Shown piece by piece: positions 52,923 to 59,413 of a stretch of DNA of 64,000 bases. The first letter of the stretch is position 1, and every line of letters begins with the position of its first letter. Source of the DNA: Pontibacter beigongshangensis (GTDB lineage Bacteria; Bacteroidota; Bacteroidia; Cytophagales; Hymenobacteraceae); contig NZ_VFSD01000001.1 in assembly GCF_014332515.1 (NCBI RefSeq), positions 310,001 to 374,000 on the forward strand, read 5' to 3'. Position numbers and translations under genes: made by a program. The notes beneath the pieces were generated by a model. It was not told the origin of the DNA. It ran no database searches and saw only the letters and a list, made by a program, of their open reading frames with translations.

Positions 52923-53409
52923 TAACTGCTTTGCCGCCTATCGTCAGGATAACATCGGCTTTCTTCTGATCGTTGTCTTTCTCAAAGAAGCCGATATGCT
53001 TGCCGATCATCTCCGTGGCTTTGTTGGCTCCGTTGGAATCAAACTGATACAGCTTATTCCCCTCATCATCTTCTTTATGCACCATTGCCTTATCAGCAGG
53101 GGAAAACGTCATAACGGGTTCTGCTTGCATACATCTGTCTGAAATGGATTTAAGCCTTCTCAGTACCCATTCCGCATCTATCTCTAGCTTGTCTGCCCGT
53201 TTGTCTTTTAACTCGGCTATACGCGCGGCAACTCTAGTTTTACCAAGTAATTCAGAACCAACTTTATCCAGGTTGTTCCCTTTATACCCTGCCCTCGATG
53301 CAGCCTGAGTAGCGTTCAAATCAATCAGATACTCTCTAACGAACATTTCCTGCTTATCAGTAAGCTTTTGTTCTCCTGCGTCTGGCTTTGCTTCCTTCTT
53401 GCTTGCCAT
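52915..53409 (-). CDS. terS: Terminase small subunit
   Basis: 164 residues with the terminase_2-type helix-turn-helix (LTDKQEMFVREYLIDLNAT then AASRAGYKG) and a long middle helix of the oligomerisation domain (RVAARIAELKDKRADKLEI). It binds the packaging site and presents DNA to TerL. The overlap with terL and the gene order support the call. Confidence 0.9.
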   Translation of the reverse strand: MASKKEAKPDAGEQKLTDKQEMFVREYLIDLNATQAASRAGYKGNNLDKVGSELLGKTRVAARIAELKDKRADKLEIDAEWVLRRLKSISDRCMQAEPVMTFSPADKAMVHKEDDEGNKLYQFDSNGANKATEMIGKHIGFFEKDNDQKKADVILTIGGKAVNG

Positions 53410-53596
53410 TCTTAAAAATGTTATATGATATTTGTCTTGCGCCGTGACGTTTTACGGGATAATACAATTACAATAGCTGAATGTAGAGCAATTTACCATT
53501 TAACTTGCTTTGCAACACCTCCATTTTCGCATCGTGGCTAATTCTTTTGGTAGCAAGCACTACTGCATATCCTTCCCATCTCCTGTAACGGGGAAT

Positions 53597-53626
53597 ATCA
53601 GCAGAGTACGTTAATACCCTGCTGAT
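53597..53626. other. Hairpin ATCAGCAG/CTGCTGAT
   Basis: A perfect 8-base inverted repeat with a 14-base loop. It lacks a T tract on either side, so it may be an RNA structure, or a binding or packaging site, rather than a terminator. Confidence 0.5.
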
Positions 53627-53665
53627 CTAACTCCTAAAATAACAAGAAATGGATAAACTTGTTGA

Positions 53666-53767
53666 AACGCCGCGAAGATTCGAACTCCATCCTACACCTA
53701 CTCTTCCCATACACTGATTATAGCTTAGGGCATAGCGGTCTGCTCTTCCAGTTGAGCTAACGACGTT
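53666..53767 (-). tRNA. tRNA-like element, no recognisable anticodon arm
   Basis: The acceptor arms AACGTCG and CGGCGTT pair at all seven positions (one G-U). A D-arm with GCTC-AACTGGAA-GAGC and a T-arm TGGAG-TTCGAAT-CTTCG (wobble pairs) are clear. Between them are 51 bases where a normal tRNA has about 21-38, and I can form no standard 5-pair anticodon stem. There is no encoded CCA. It may be a decayed tRNA, a tRNA with an insertion, or a tRNA-like RNA. Amino acid identity cannot be given. Confidence 0.5.
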
Positions 53768-53923
53768 AAATTCACTTACGCAATATAGCAATATTTTGGT
53801 ACAAATAAGAATACTCCTAAAGACATCTGTTGTTATTGCAATGACTTTTTGGTGCAGTAGCTGTATCACTATTCAGCATCCGAGCGATGAACCGTTTTAC
53901 AGGGCTCGGTTTTTGATAAGATG

Positions 53924-54106
53924 CTAATCTTTAGCCAATCTTTCAAGTTCAGTAATAAAGGTTCTATAGCAAGAGGCTTTAGTTCCTAATTTTTGCCACT
54001 GATCTGTATTGGTAGCACCTTGTAAGCTTAATGATATGCTCATGTTTTCTACTGTGGCTAACCTTCTTTTGTAATCTTCTATTAGCTGTTCTATTTGCTC
54101 TTTCAT
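53924..54106 (-). CDS. Hypothetical phage protein, 60 aa
   Basis: A short helical protein (KEQIEQLIEDYKRRLATVEN and a C-terminal YRTFITELERLAKD). Similar short coiled-coil proteins are frequent in the early regions of Bacteroidota phages; role unknown. It is 24 bases after the gene upstream. Confidence 0.55.
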   Translation of the reverse strand: MKEQIEQLIEDYKRRLATVENMSISLSLQGATNTDQWQKLGTKASCYRTFITELERLAKD

Positions 54107-54130
54107 GGGTTTAATCTTCTTTAGAGGGTT

Positions 54131-54487
54131 CTATTTCTCTTTTCCTATGGCTAATAATCTACGCTCTATTTCAGCCTCTAAAAGCTTGTAAACAGCCTCT
54201 AATTCATCTCTTTTTACTGAATCGTCCAGCAAGAAGAACCTGTCATGCGCGGCATCTCTCATTGAAAGAAGTCTTTCCCAAGAGTAGTTAGTGAGGTTGC
54301 TTAATAGGGTATGATCTCCTGATGGGTGTACTTCCTGGCTGGCTATCTTTTTCAATGCTATAAAAGCTAAGTCGAACACTAGAGGCAAATCTGTTTTACC
54401 ATCATTCCTCCAATATTCTTTATTCTCTAAAGCCTCAAGACACTTCTTTATTTCTTCTCTGTCTGTTTTACAAAGGGTGGTTTGCAT
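54131..54487 (-). CDS. Hypothetical phage protein, 118 aa
   Basis: Soluble helical protein, with DREEIKKCLEALENKEYW near the start and a long acidic C-terminal helix (VKRDELEAVYKLLEAEIERR). No family recognised. Separated from the YopX gene by 110 bases that contain a GC-rich foldable stretch. Confidence 0.5.
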   Translation of the reverse strand: MQTTLCKTDREEIKKCLEALENKEYWRNDGKTDLPLVFDLAFIALKKIASQEVHPSGDHTLLSNLTNYSWERLLSMRDAAHDRFFLLDDSVKRDELEAVYKLLEAEIERRLLAIGKEK

Positions 54488-54528
54488 AAAATAATACTGT
54501 TTTTAAGTGAATAAATTAAAGTTGGGCA

Positions 54529-54582
54529 ATGCCTAAAGGCCCGAGCTGCTACGGACTACGCTTCGCTTCGGCCCTTCGGGCT
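54529..54582. other. GC-rich foldable sequence
   Basis: Contains GGCCCGAG, CGCTTCGCTTCGG and GGCCCTTCGGGCT, giving a GCCC-TTCG-GGC tetraloop hairpin and a longer GCCCGA/TCGGGC pairing. It is much richer in GC than the flanking DNA. It could be an RNA regulatory structure between two early genes. Confidence 0.45.
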
Positions 54583-54597
54583 AAATCCTGCGCATCT

Positions 54598-54969
54598 CTA
54601 TTGCGGGGCTATTCTATCTTTAGAGGCTCTACCAATTATCTCGCACTGGTTAAAGGAGTAGTGGTGCAAGTCGCCTGTAACATCGTTTTCTTCGTACGCC
54701 TTCCCTGTCCATTCTCCACCTTCAAACACTACTTGAAACTTCATGCCATCAAAGGAAATAATATCATTCTCATAAACATCTAAGCCTTTTATGTCTGTAT
54801 AAGGTGTTATCTGCTCACGATATAAAACCTCGCCTACAATAGGTATGATAGTCCCTAATCGCCACTTGTTCTCAGATTTGAGATACATTTGCCATGAACT
54901 GTTCTCTAGCTTTTCATATCCTACTGTTCCGTTTTTGGTGCTTACCCTAAATCTTATTTCTCTTTCCAT
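54598..54969 (-). CDS. YopX-family phage protein
   Basis: 123 residues with the YopX pattern: REIRFRVSTKNG at the start, TPYTDIKGLDVYENDIISFD in the middle, and DLHHYSFNQCEIIG at the end. The family is widespread in phages; its function is not established. The start overlaps the stop of a 14-codon mini-ORF (TAATG). Confidence 0.85.
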   Translation of the reverse strand: MEREIRFRVSTKNGTVGYEKLENSSWQMYLKSENKWRLGTIIPIVGEVLYREQITPYTDIKGLDVYENDIISFDGMKFQVVFEGGEWTGKAYEENDVTGDLHHYSFNQCEIIGRASKDRIAPQ

Positions 54970-55013
54970 TATGATGCTTGTTTAAGTTGATTAAATACTT
55001 CGTCTTTGGTCAT
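54969..55013 (-). CDS. 14-codon mini-ORF, copy 2 (MTKDEVFNQLKQAS)
   Basis: The ATG overlaps the preceding stop (TAATG) and its own TAA overlaps the next start (TAATG). It is the close counterpart of the mini-ORF at 55270-55314. Position and coupling suggest a translated leader or linker peptide rather than a free-standing gene. Confidence 0.45.
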   Translation of the reverse strand: MTKDEVFNQLKQAS

Positions 55014-55273
55014 TAAATAAGGCGTGCCCCTTTAAGAGCAGATTCTATAGCGTCCTCTATTTCGTAAAAATCTTCGTAGGCGTCCACATCTTTCATCCCT
55101 GTTTCAATATCAATAACATCTATTAAAAAACGCTTAAGATACTTGTCTTTTGGTTTCCCAAAACCGTGATCTGTCGTGATGAAAATATGCTTGCCTTTGT
55201 AAGTAGCGTCAAACCCTTTGCTCGAATGAGTTTTAATGTTCCTGTTTTGAATTACTGCGCCTGATATTTTCAT
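55013..55273 (-). CDS. Hypothetical phage protein, 86 aa
   Basis: A small alpha/beta protein (KISGAVIQNRNIKTHSSKGF, then YKGKHIFITTDHGFG and an acidic C-terminal helix DAYEDFYEIEDAIESAL). Not recognised. It is flanked on both sides by stop/start-coupled 14-codon mini-ORFs. Confidence 0.55.
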   Translation of the reverse strand: MKISGAVIQNRNIKTHSSKGFDATYKGKHIFITTDHGFGKPKDKYLKRFLIDVIDIETGMKDVDAYEDFYEIEDAIESALKGARLI

Positions 55274-55314
55274 GATGCTTTCTTTAACTTTTGATACAAT
55301 TCGTCTTTGGTCAT
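55270..55314 (-). CDS. 14-codon mini-ORF, copy 1 (MTKDELYQKLKKAS)
   Basis: Its first 15 bases are identical to those of copy 2 and the last residues are near-identical. Its TGA overlaps the start of the 86-aa gene (ATGA). An in-frame open stretch continues a few codons upstream without a start. Confidence 0.45.
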   Translation of the reverse strand: MTKDELYQKLKKAS

Positions 55315-55341
55315 TTTCTCTGCAAACTCTCTGTTGATCTG

Positions 55342-55674
55342 CTACCCTTTTAAAGGCAAATACCCATCTAACTCTTCATCTGAAGCACTCATGGTATCTA
55401 AGTACTCATTCAGGCTTAATTCATCGAACACTTCCAACGCTACCGAATCTACGGAGGGGGCAATGGTCATTTCTATTCTGAAATACCTTACGTTGGCTCC
55501 ATCTGTCAGCCTTTGGTTTGCAATTACCTCTACCTGAATATCATTATCACCCTGCTGCTTCCAGGCTTCATGTGCGCCATTTATGAGGCGTTCCGTGTCT
55601 TTTTCAAGCTCTTGCTTCTGTACTGGCGTTAATTTGTACTTAGCGGCTAACAGGTCGTAAATAGGGTTTTTCAT
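55342..55674 (-). CDS. Hypothetical phage protein, 110 aa
   Basis: Helical N-terminus (KYKLTPVQKQELEKDTERLI), a beta-rich centre (DIQVEVIANQRLTDGANVRY), and an acidic C-terminus (LSLNEYLDTMSASDEELDG). Unrecognised. Its ATG overlaps the stop of the short ORF at 55671-55772. Confidence 0.55.
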   Translation of the reverse strand: MKNPIYDLLAAKYKLTPVQKQELEKDTERLINGAHEAWKQQGDNDIQVEVIANQRLTDGANVRYFRIEMTIAPSVDSVALEVFDELSLNEYLDTMSASDEELDGYLPLKG

Positions 55675-55772
55675 GCTGCTTTATTTATTGATTTCAATTG
55701 AAGTTTATTAAAATAGGCTGGCTCATACTTCAGGATAAAGTTCAGTATCTGCTGCCAGTTGCCTAATCTCAT
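55671..55772 (-). CDS. Short ORF, 33 aa, possibly a gene fragment
   Basis: MRLGNWQQILNFILKYEPAY then FNKLQLKSINKAA. It ends in ATGA coupling with the next gene. The frame is open a further 15 codons upstream into the end of the HNH gene without an ATG. It may be a full mini gene or the 3' part of a gene split by the HNH endonuclease gene. Confidence 0.45.
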   Translation of the reverse strand: MRLGNWQQILNFILKYEPAYFNKLQLKSINKAA

Positions 55773-55795
55773 TTTCTCTTCTAAGCTTCCATGCT

Positions 55796-56296
55796 CTAAA
55801 ATATAAAGAGGGGCAATTCAACGGGCTTGATAATATTTAATCTGGCATCTTCCCCGAGTAGTCTGATTGCTGCCTTATTATAGGCGAATGCCGCTTCTTC
55901 AGCAGTAAGATAATGTCCTAATGTTTCTCTTTTTCCATTAGCCCTGATTTGCGCGACATATTTTTTTGTCCTATTCTTTTTAATGTAAACTCCGAAATAT
56001 TCACATTCGCCTGATGCTTTTCTATTTTGATTATTTAAACCACGATCGACAATTCGGAGATTTTGCCTAGTGTTATTTAGCTTATTCCTGTCAATATGAT
56101 CTATCTCCATTCCTTTGGGAATATCATCAATAATAAATCTATGCATGTATTCACATTTCATTGTTCTTTTATTTACGCTAATACCACGCCTTGCATACCC
56201 GCTTGACGATAGCTGCCATTTAAACATTGATACTCTTTCAAAGTCAATGTCATCAACCATTGCTATAGCTCCCTTAGTTAATTTTATTTCTTTCAT
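55796..56296 (-). CDS. HNH endonuclease with AP2-like domain (free-standing homing type)
   Basis: 166 residues. The HNH nuclease domain is visible as [20 protein letters not shown] then [21 protein letters not shown]-terminal AP2-like DNA-binding domain follows ([20 protein letters not shown], with [16 protein letters not shown]). These are typical selfish endonucleases that spread by cutting alleles lacking them. It sits between two short ORFs and may have inserted into an older gene. Confidence 0.9.
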   Translation of the reverse strand: MKEIKLTKGAIAMVDDIDFERVSMFKWQLSSSGYARRGISVNKRTMKCEYMHRFIIDDIPKGMEIDHIDRNKLNNTRQNLRIVDRGLNNQNRKASGECEYFGVYIKKNRTKKYVAQIRANGKRETLGHYLTAEEAAFAYNKAAIRLLGEDARLNIIKPVELPLFIF

Positions 56297-56314
56297 AATA
56301 TTTTATTTGAATTG

Positions 56315-56398
56315 TTAATCACGACAGCCAGTAGCGTCTATTAGCCTGTATCTGTCATGTAAGGGGCAGGAATGATATTCTTTAGCATAATCAATCAT
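56315..56398 (-). CDS. Short ORF, 27 aa, possibly a gene fragment
   Basis: MIDYAKEYHSCPLHDRYRLI then DATGCRD. It starts inside the end of the 62-aa gene (eight-base overlap) and stops before the HNH gene. The sequence is protein-like. It may be the 5' part of a gene split by the endonuclease, with the 55671-55772 ORF as the other part. Confidence 0.4.
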   Translation of the reverse strand: MIDYAKEYHSCPLHDRYRLIDATGCRD

Positions 56399-56579
56399 CC
56401 CTTACAACTGCTTTCTTAGCATCTCTCAGATGTATTTCAGTGTACCACATGACTTTACCGGATATGTTAAGCTTCACCTGATAGTTCTGCTTGTTTTTGT
56501 TTTGCTTGTAGCGGATGAACTCTGCTACCCCTCCTGGGGTGTCTACTTGCTGGCCGGGTTGTAGGTCTTTTAGGCTCAT
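56391..56579 (-). CDS. Hypothetical phage protein, 62 aa
   Basis: Small beta-barrel-like protein (LQPGQQVDTPGGVAEFIRY ... NYQVKLNISGKVMWYTEIHL), of the kind that resembles short SH3-like domains. It is three bases after dut. Unknown role. Confidence 0.6.
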   Translation of the reverse strand: MSLKDLQPGQQVDTPGGVAEFIRYKQNKNKQNYQVKLNISGKVMWYTEIHLRDAKKAVVRDD

Positions 56580-56582
56580 AAT

Positions 56583-57101
56583 CTATCTTTTACAGTGTTC
56601 ACATGTTTCTTTATTGTGGGCATCTCCTGAATTAGGGTTAAGAGGGTTGAAGGCTGCTTCTTCGCAGAAAGGAATATTGGTGCTGCCAAAGCCTCCGGTG
56701 CCACGTTCGCTTGCTGATAGCTCCTGCACCTCTTCAAACTCTATCTTGGGGTAAGGGAGAATGATTAACTGGCCTATCCTGTCGCCTACCTCGTAATCTT
56801 TCCTTAGGGGGTTCATGCCTGAACTTACTCTCTGGAATCTTAGTGTAACCTCCCCACGAAAGGAGGAATCTATTACACCCACGCTGTTTTTAAGCAACAT
56901 ATCGTGCTTTGTGATGCTGCTACGCGGGAACAGTAACCCTACATAGCCTTCTGGAATCTCAAAGGATAAGCCTGTATGGTATTCCTGATAGCGGTCTGTT
57001 TCTGAGTAGTCCACTGCTGTCAGGTCAAGTCCGGCATCGCCTGGTTTAGAATAAGTCGGAATTACGGCCCTTTCAACGAGCTTTTTTACTTTTACTTTCA
57101 T
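56583..57101 (-). CDS. dut: dUTP diphosphatase (dUTPase)
   Basis: Hydrolyses dUTP to dUMP, keeping uracil out of phage DNA. All five trimeric dUTPase motifs are visible: PGDAGLDLTA, FPRSSI, VGVIDSSFRGEV, DRIGQLIILP and RGTGGFGST. The 172 residues exceed the usual 140-150 because of a C-terminal extension after motif 5 (FCEEAAFNPLNPNSGDAHNK, then ETCEHCKR) with a CxxC pair. It belongs to the early block and is the first gene after a 118-base gap. Confidence 0.95.
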   Translation of the reverse strand: MKVKVKKLVERAVIPTYSKPGDAGLDLTAVDYSETDRYQEYHTGLSFEIPEGYVGLLFPRSSITKHDMLLKNSVGVIDSSFRGEVTLRFQRVSSGMNPLRKDYEVGDRIGQLIILPYPKIEFEEVQELSASERGTGGFGSTNIPFCEEAAFNPLNPNSGDAHNKETCEHCKR

Positions 57102-57219
57102 GTGTGTTTAACTTATGGTTTTAAAATCCTTTTGTTGCTGTCTCTGTTGCGCCTAGAATGAACGCAAATATATTTTTGGTATCAATGCCTGCTTTTGGGC
57201 TTGAGTTCGTTAAAACGGC

Positions 57220-57627
57220 TTATGCTGCTTCTTCTAGCTTCTCCTGTAATTCCTCTAATCTGGCAAATAGTCTATCATCCCAATCTGCCATCTGCTGTGC
57301 CTGGCTGTTCAGCACTTCCACCAGCATGTTTAATCCTTCTTTGTCCAGTTCCTCGGCTTTCTTCCTAGCCCGTAGAATCTTGTTGCGGTACTGTTGCGGC
57401 ATCTCTTCCCATTGCGGGTATGCCTGACGGTGCATCTGTTCCGGTATCCTGATACTCTCGGTGTGAAGTTGCAGAATATCCACATAGGGGGTCATTTTGT
57501 CGAGCAGGGCTACTACTATCTTGTTGGCTTCTATGATCTGCTCGGTAAGGGTCTGCTTGAATACGATGTTGCGTAATCCTGTCTCGAACTCTACTAGCTG
57601 CTTGTCTGAGGGGTATTTGAATTTCAT
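57220..57627 (-). CDS. Hypothetical phage protein, 135 aa
   Basis: Helical, charged protein (RNIVFKQTLTEQIIEANKIV, then RARKKAEELDKEGLNMLVEV and an acidic C-terminus). No motif seen. It is two bases after the previous gene in the early operon. Confidence 0.55.
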   Translation of the reverse strand: MKFKYPSDKQLVEFETGLRNIVFKQTLTEQIIEANKIVVALLDKMTPYVDILQLHTESIRIPEQMHRQAYPQWEEMPQQYRNKILRARKKAEELDKEGLNMLVEVLNSQAQQMADWDDRLFARLEELQEKLEEAA

Positions 57628-57629
57628 GG

Positions 57630-57971
57630 TTAATCTAGGTTTAAAATCTCTGCTACTTTTCTTAACTGTTCCAGGGTGTAGGGCAATCTTCCGTAAGACT
57701 GGGTAACTGCTTTTCTGAACTTGTCAGATAGGATGTTACGTTCTTGCTCTTCGTGATACACCTGAATATCTGTATAGACAACTAAGGTGGAGCCATAATC
57801 GCTTATGTTTTTGCCTGATTCGCGGCTAAACTTATGACCTGGGAAGTCTTTCAGGTAGAAATATTTACTGCCTATTTTTTCAACTGTAGTTTCCTTTGGC
57901 TCTTTTGGCCCATTGCTGAAATAACTGTAGGTTACGACCGATACCGTTTGGCCTACTTTAACATCTATCAT
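57630..57971 (-). CDS. Hypothetical phage protein with beta-barrel-like N-terminus, 113 aa
   Basis: The N-terminal 60 residues alternate in a small-barrel manner (VKVGQTVSVVTYSYFSNGPK, TTVEKIGSKYFYLKDFPG). A helical C-terminus follows (ILSDKFRKAVTQSYGRLPYT). Coupled by a four-base overlap to the gene upstream. Unknown. Confidence 0.55.
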   Translation of the reverse strand: MIDVKVGQTVSVVTYSYFSNGPKEPKETTVEKIGSKYFYLKDFPGHKFSRESGKNISDYGSTLVVYTDIQVYHEEQERNILSDKFRKAVTQSYGRLPYTLEQLRKVAEILNLD

Positions 57972-58198
57972 GGTTTCTTTTTTATCACTATCACTTCGTA
58001 ATCTTGTTCATCCAGCCTTACTTCTATCTTCAGGCGGTCATAGTTGACGATCTGGCCTACTTTGCAGATAAGGCCGTCTATGATCCTTTCTTCAGGGGTG
58101 CGGCTGATATCCATCATCTCCGCTGCCGATTGGGTCTTTCTCTGTGGGGCTGCTCTGGTGGGCTTCCTGTGTAAAGCCTGATAATCTGCTGCTTTCAT
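57968..58198 (-). CDS. Hypothetical phage protein, 76 aa
   Basis: A basic N-terminus (QALHRKPTRAAPQRKTQSA) and a beta-rich C-terminus (CKVGQIVNYDRLKIEVRLDE). It overlaps the neighbouring gene by 107 bases if started at 58198; a later ATG at 58117 would shorten the overlap. The ATGA coupling to the next gene shows the frame is used. Confidence 0.5.
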   Translation of the reverse strand: MKAADYQALHRKPTRAAPQRKTQSAAEMMDISRTPEERIIDGLICKVGQIVNYDRLKIEVRLDEQDYEVIVIKKKP

Positions 58199-58313
58199 GG
58201 GTTTCGTGCTTTTCTATTACTTCATGTATCTTCAGGGCTATGCCCGGGTGTAGGTCGGGACACTCTCTTTCAAGCATGTCCCTTATCTGGAAAGTGAGTG
58301 TCCAGGCTTTCAT
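58092..58313 (-). CDS. Hypothetical phage protein, 73 aa
   Basis: A helical N-terminus (AWTLTFQIRDMLERECPDLH) and a polar, probably disordered C-terminus. The start overlaps the stop of the upstream gene (ATGA). Its 3' half is overlapped by the following gene in another frame, so the C-terminal half should be read with care. Confidence 0.5.
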   Translation of the reverse strand: MKAWTLTFQIRDMLERECPDLHPGIALKIHEVIEKHETHESSRLSGFTQEAHQSSPTEKDPIGSGDDGYQPHP

Positions 58314-58534
58314 GGTTGTATGTAATGAAAGGTTTCGCTTATTACACTTTCACAACTACGGCACCTGAAGATATCCCAAGCATCCAGCTTTTCAGGGTAA
58401 TGGTATCTAACGCCATTGGTTCTACAGGTGCAACTGCTGTTTACTACCGCGTGTACTGGCTCACCACAGGAGCAGGCACCTTTCACGATGGAATCAAAGT
58501 ATTCTATCCGGTCGGCTAATTGTCGTTGTCTCAT
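58310..58534 (-). CDS. Small cysteine-rich (zinc-binding?) phage protein, 74 aa
   Basis: Contains CSCGEPV, SSCTCRTNG and FRCRSCESV, three Cys pairs that could hold one or two zinc ions. Short treble-clef or ribbon proteins like this are common in phage early regions, with unknown targets. Coupled to both neighbours through four-base overlaps. Confidence 0.55.
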   Translation of the reverse strand: MRQRQLADRIEYFDSIVKGACSCGEPVHAVVNSSCTCRTNGVRYHYPEKLDAWDIFRCRSCESVISETFHYIQP

Positions 58535-58899
58535 GCTGCTACTCTTGAATGTGGTTGCATCGTATGGCAGTTGCTGAACCTGGGCCAGACTTCTGATAAC
58601 TCAAATACGATCTGGTCTATGTGTACCCGCTCGTCAAAGGCTGCCAGCTTCCAGTGCCGAAGCAAATCCTCGTAATCTGCTCTTATCCCATAGCCTGCCA
58701 GGTAGAGGGCATAGAACTGGCGTATCTCCACGCTGCTGTACTTCTGCTCGATGGTGTCCTTGTGGGATTTGAGTTTCCCGTACACCTCCTGAACGATCTG
58801 CTTTGCCTGCTGTGCGCTTATCCCGAACTTGTTGCAGGTGGCTCTTTGGGTGTGCCTCTGGTAGTAGAGGGCTATCGCTTGTTTTTGTTCTTGGGTCAT
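58531..58899 (-). CDS. Hypothetical phage protein, 122 aa, possible HTH
   Basis: The N-terminal 45 residues look like a helix-turn-helix of the sigma/homeodomain-like type (EQKQAIALYYQRHTQRATCN then KFGISAQQAKQIVQEVYGK). The rest is helical and not recognised. It is a candidate early regulator, but the HTH is my reading only. Confidence 0.5.
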   Translation of the reverse strand: MTQEQKQAIALYYQRHTQRATCNKFGISAQQAKQIVQEVYGKLKSHKDTIEQKYSSVEIRQFYALYLAGYGIRADYEDLLRHWKLAAFDERVHIDQIVFELSEVWPRFSNCHTMQPHSRVAA

Positions 58900-59207
58900 G
58901 GCTGAATATTCTCTAATTCTGATTTTAGCATTTGAACATATTCCGGCAGGTTGTATAAGCTTACTTCTGGTTCATAGCCTAAGCTTCTCATTTCCTTCTT
59001 GAAGTACGCTATGGCTTTTTCGTCATAGGTAGTAGGAAGCTGCATATTGAATCGCCTCCCCTGCTCCCGCATCACTTCATAGATGATCCTGCATTCCTCG
59101 TACTCCTCCTGATCTTCCAATTCTTTTATTAAGGCCGCAAGGGTTAGGAAGCCATATTTGAACATACCGGCCTGATAGATGCAGTATTTCTTTTGGGTTA
59201 AGTTCAT
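58896..59207 (-). CDS. Hypothetical phage protein, 103 aa
   Basis: Helical protein with an acidic middle (ELEDQEEYEECRIIYEVMRE) and C-terminal YVQMLKSELENI. Not recognised. Coupled to its neighbours by four-base overlaps. Confidence 0.5.
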   Translation of the reverse strand: MNLTQKKYCIYQAGMFKYGFLTLAALIKELEDQEEYEECRIIYEVMREQGRRFNMQLPTTYDEKAIAYFKKEMRSLGYEPEVSLYNLPEYVQMLKSELENIQP

Positions 59208-59413
59208 CTTATCTTCTCTTTAAGTAGTTTCTGAATAGTAAGTAATCCTTCAAAATTCCCGGTAAGCCTCAGATCACTGGCAAATCGGGCATGGTCGCAA
59301 GGGGTAAGGTTCTCATTGCTGGCTACCTTCTTACACCAGCGTTCTGATGCGTACCGGGGCTTGCCGTTCTTGTACCTGGTCTGGGGGTTGTATCTTAGCT
59401 GTAGTCTTTTCAT
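59204..59413 (-). CDS. Small basic phage protein, 69 aa
   Basis: Basic and aromatic start (MKRLQLRYNPQTRYKNGKPR) with a single helix at the end. It directly follows the primase-helicase gene through a stop/start overlap. It may bind nucleic acid; unproven. Confidence 0.5.
   Translation of the reverse strand: MKRLQLRYNPQTRYKNGKPRYASERWCKKVASNENLTPCDHARFASDLRLTGNFEGLLTIQKLLKEKIR

Larger units (their letters stand above)
53410..53923. other. Non-coding region upstream of terS, 514 bases
   Basis: The only long gene-free stretch of the prophage in the window. It contains a hairpin (53597-53626) and a 102-nt tRNA-like element (53666-53767). It is a reasonable place for a late promoter, a packaging site or both, but I cannot show either. 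Confidence 0.5.

Noticed and set aside
53627..53869. 80-codon minus-strand ORF over the tRNA-like element
   Set aside because: The same bases form paired tRNA arms, and the peptide has no protein-like pattern.
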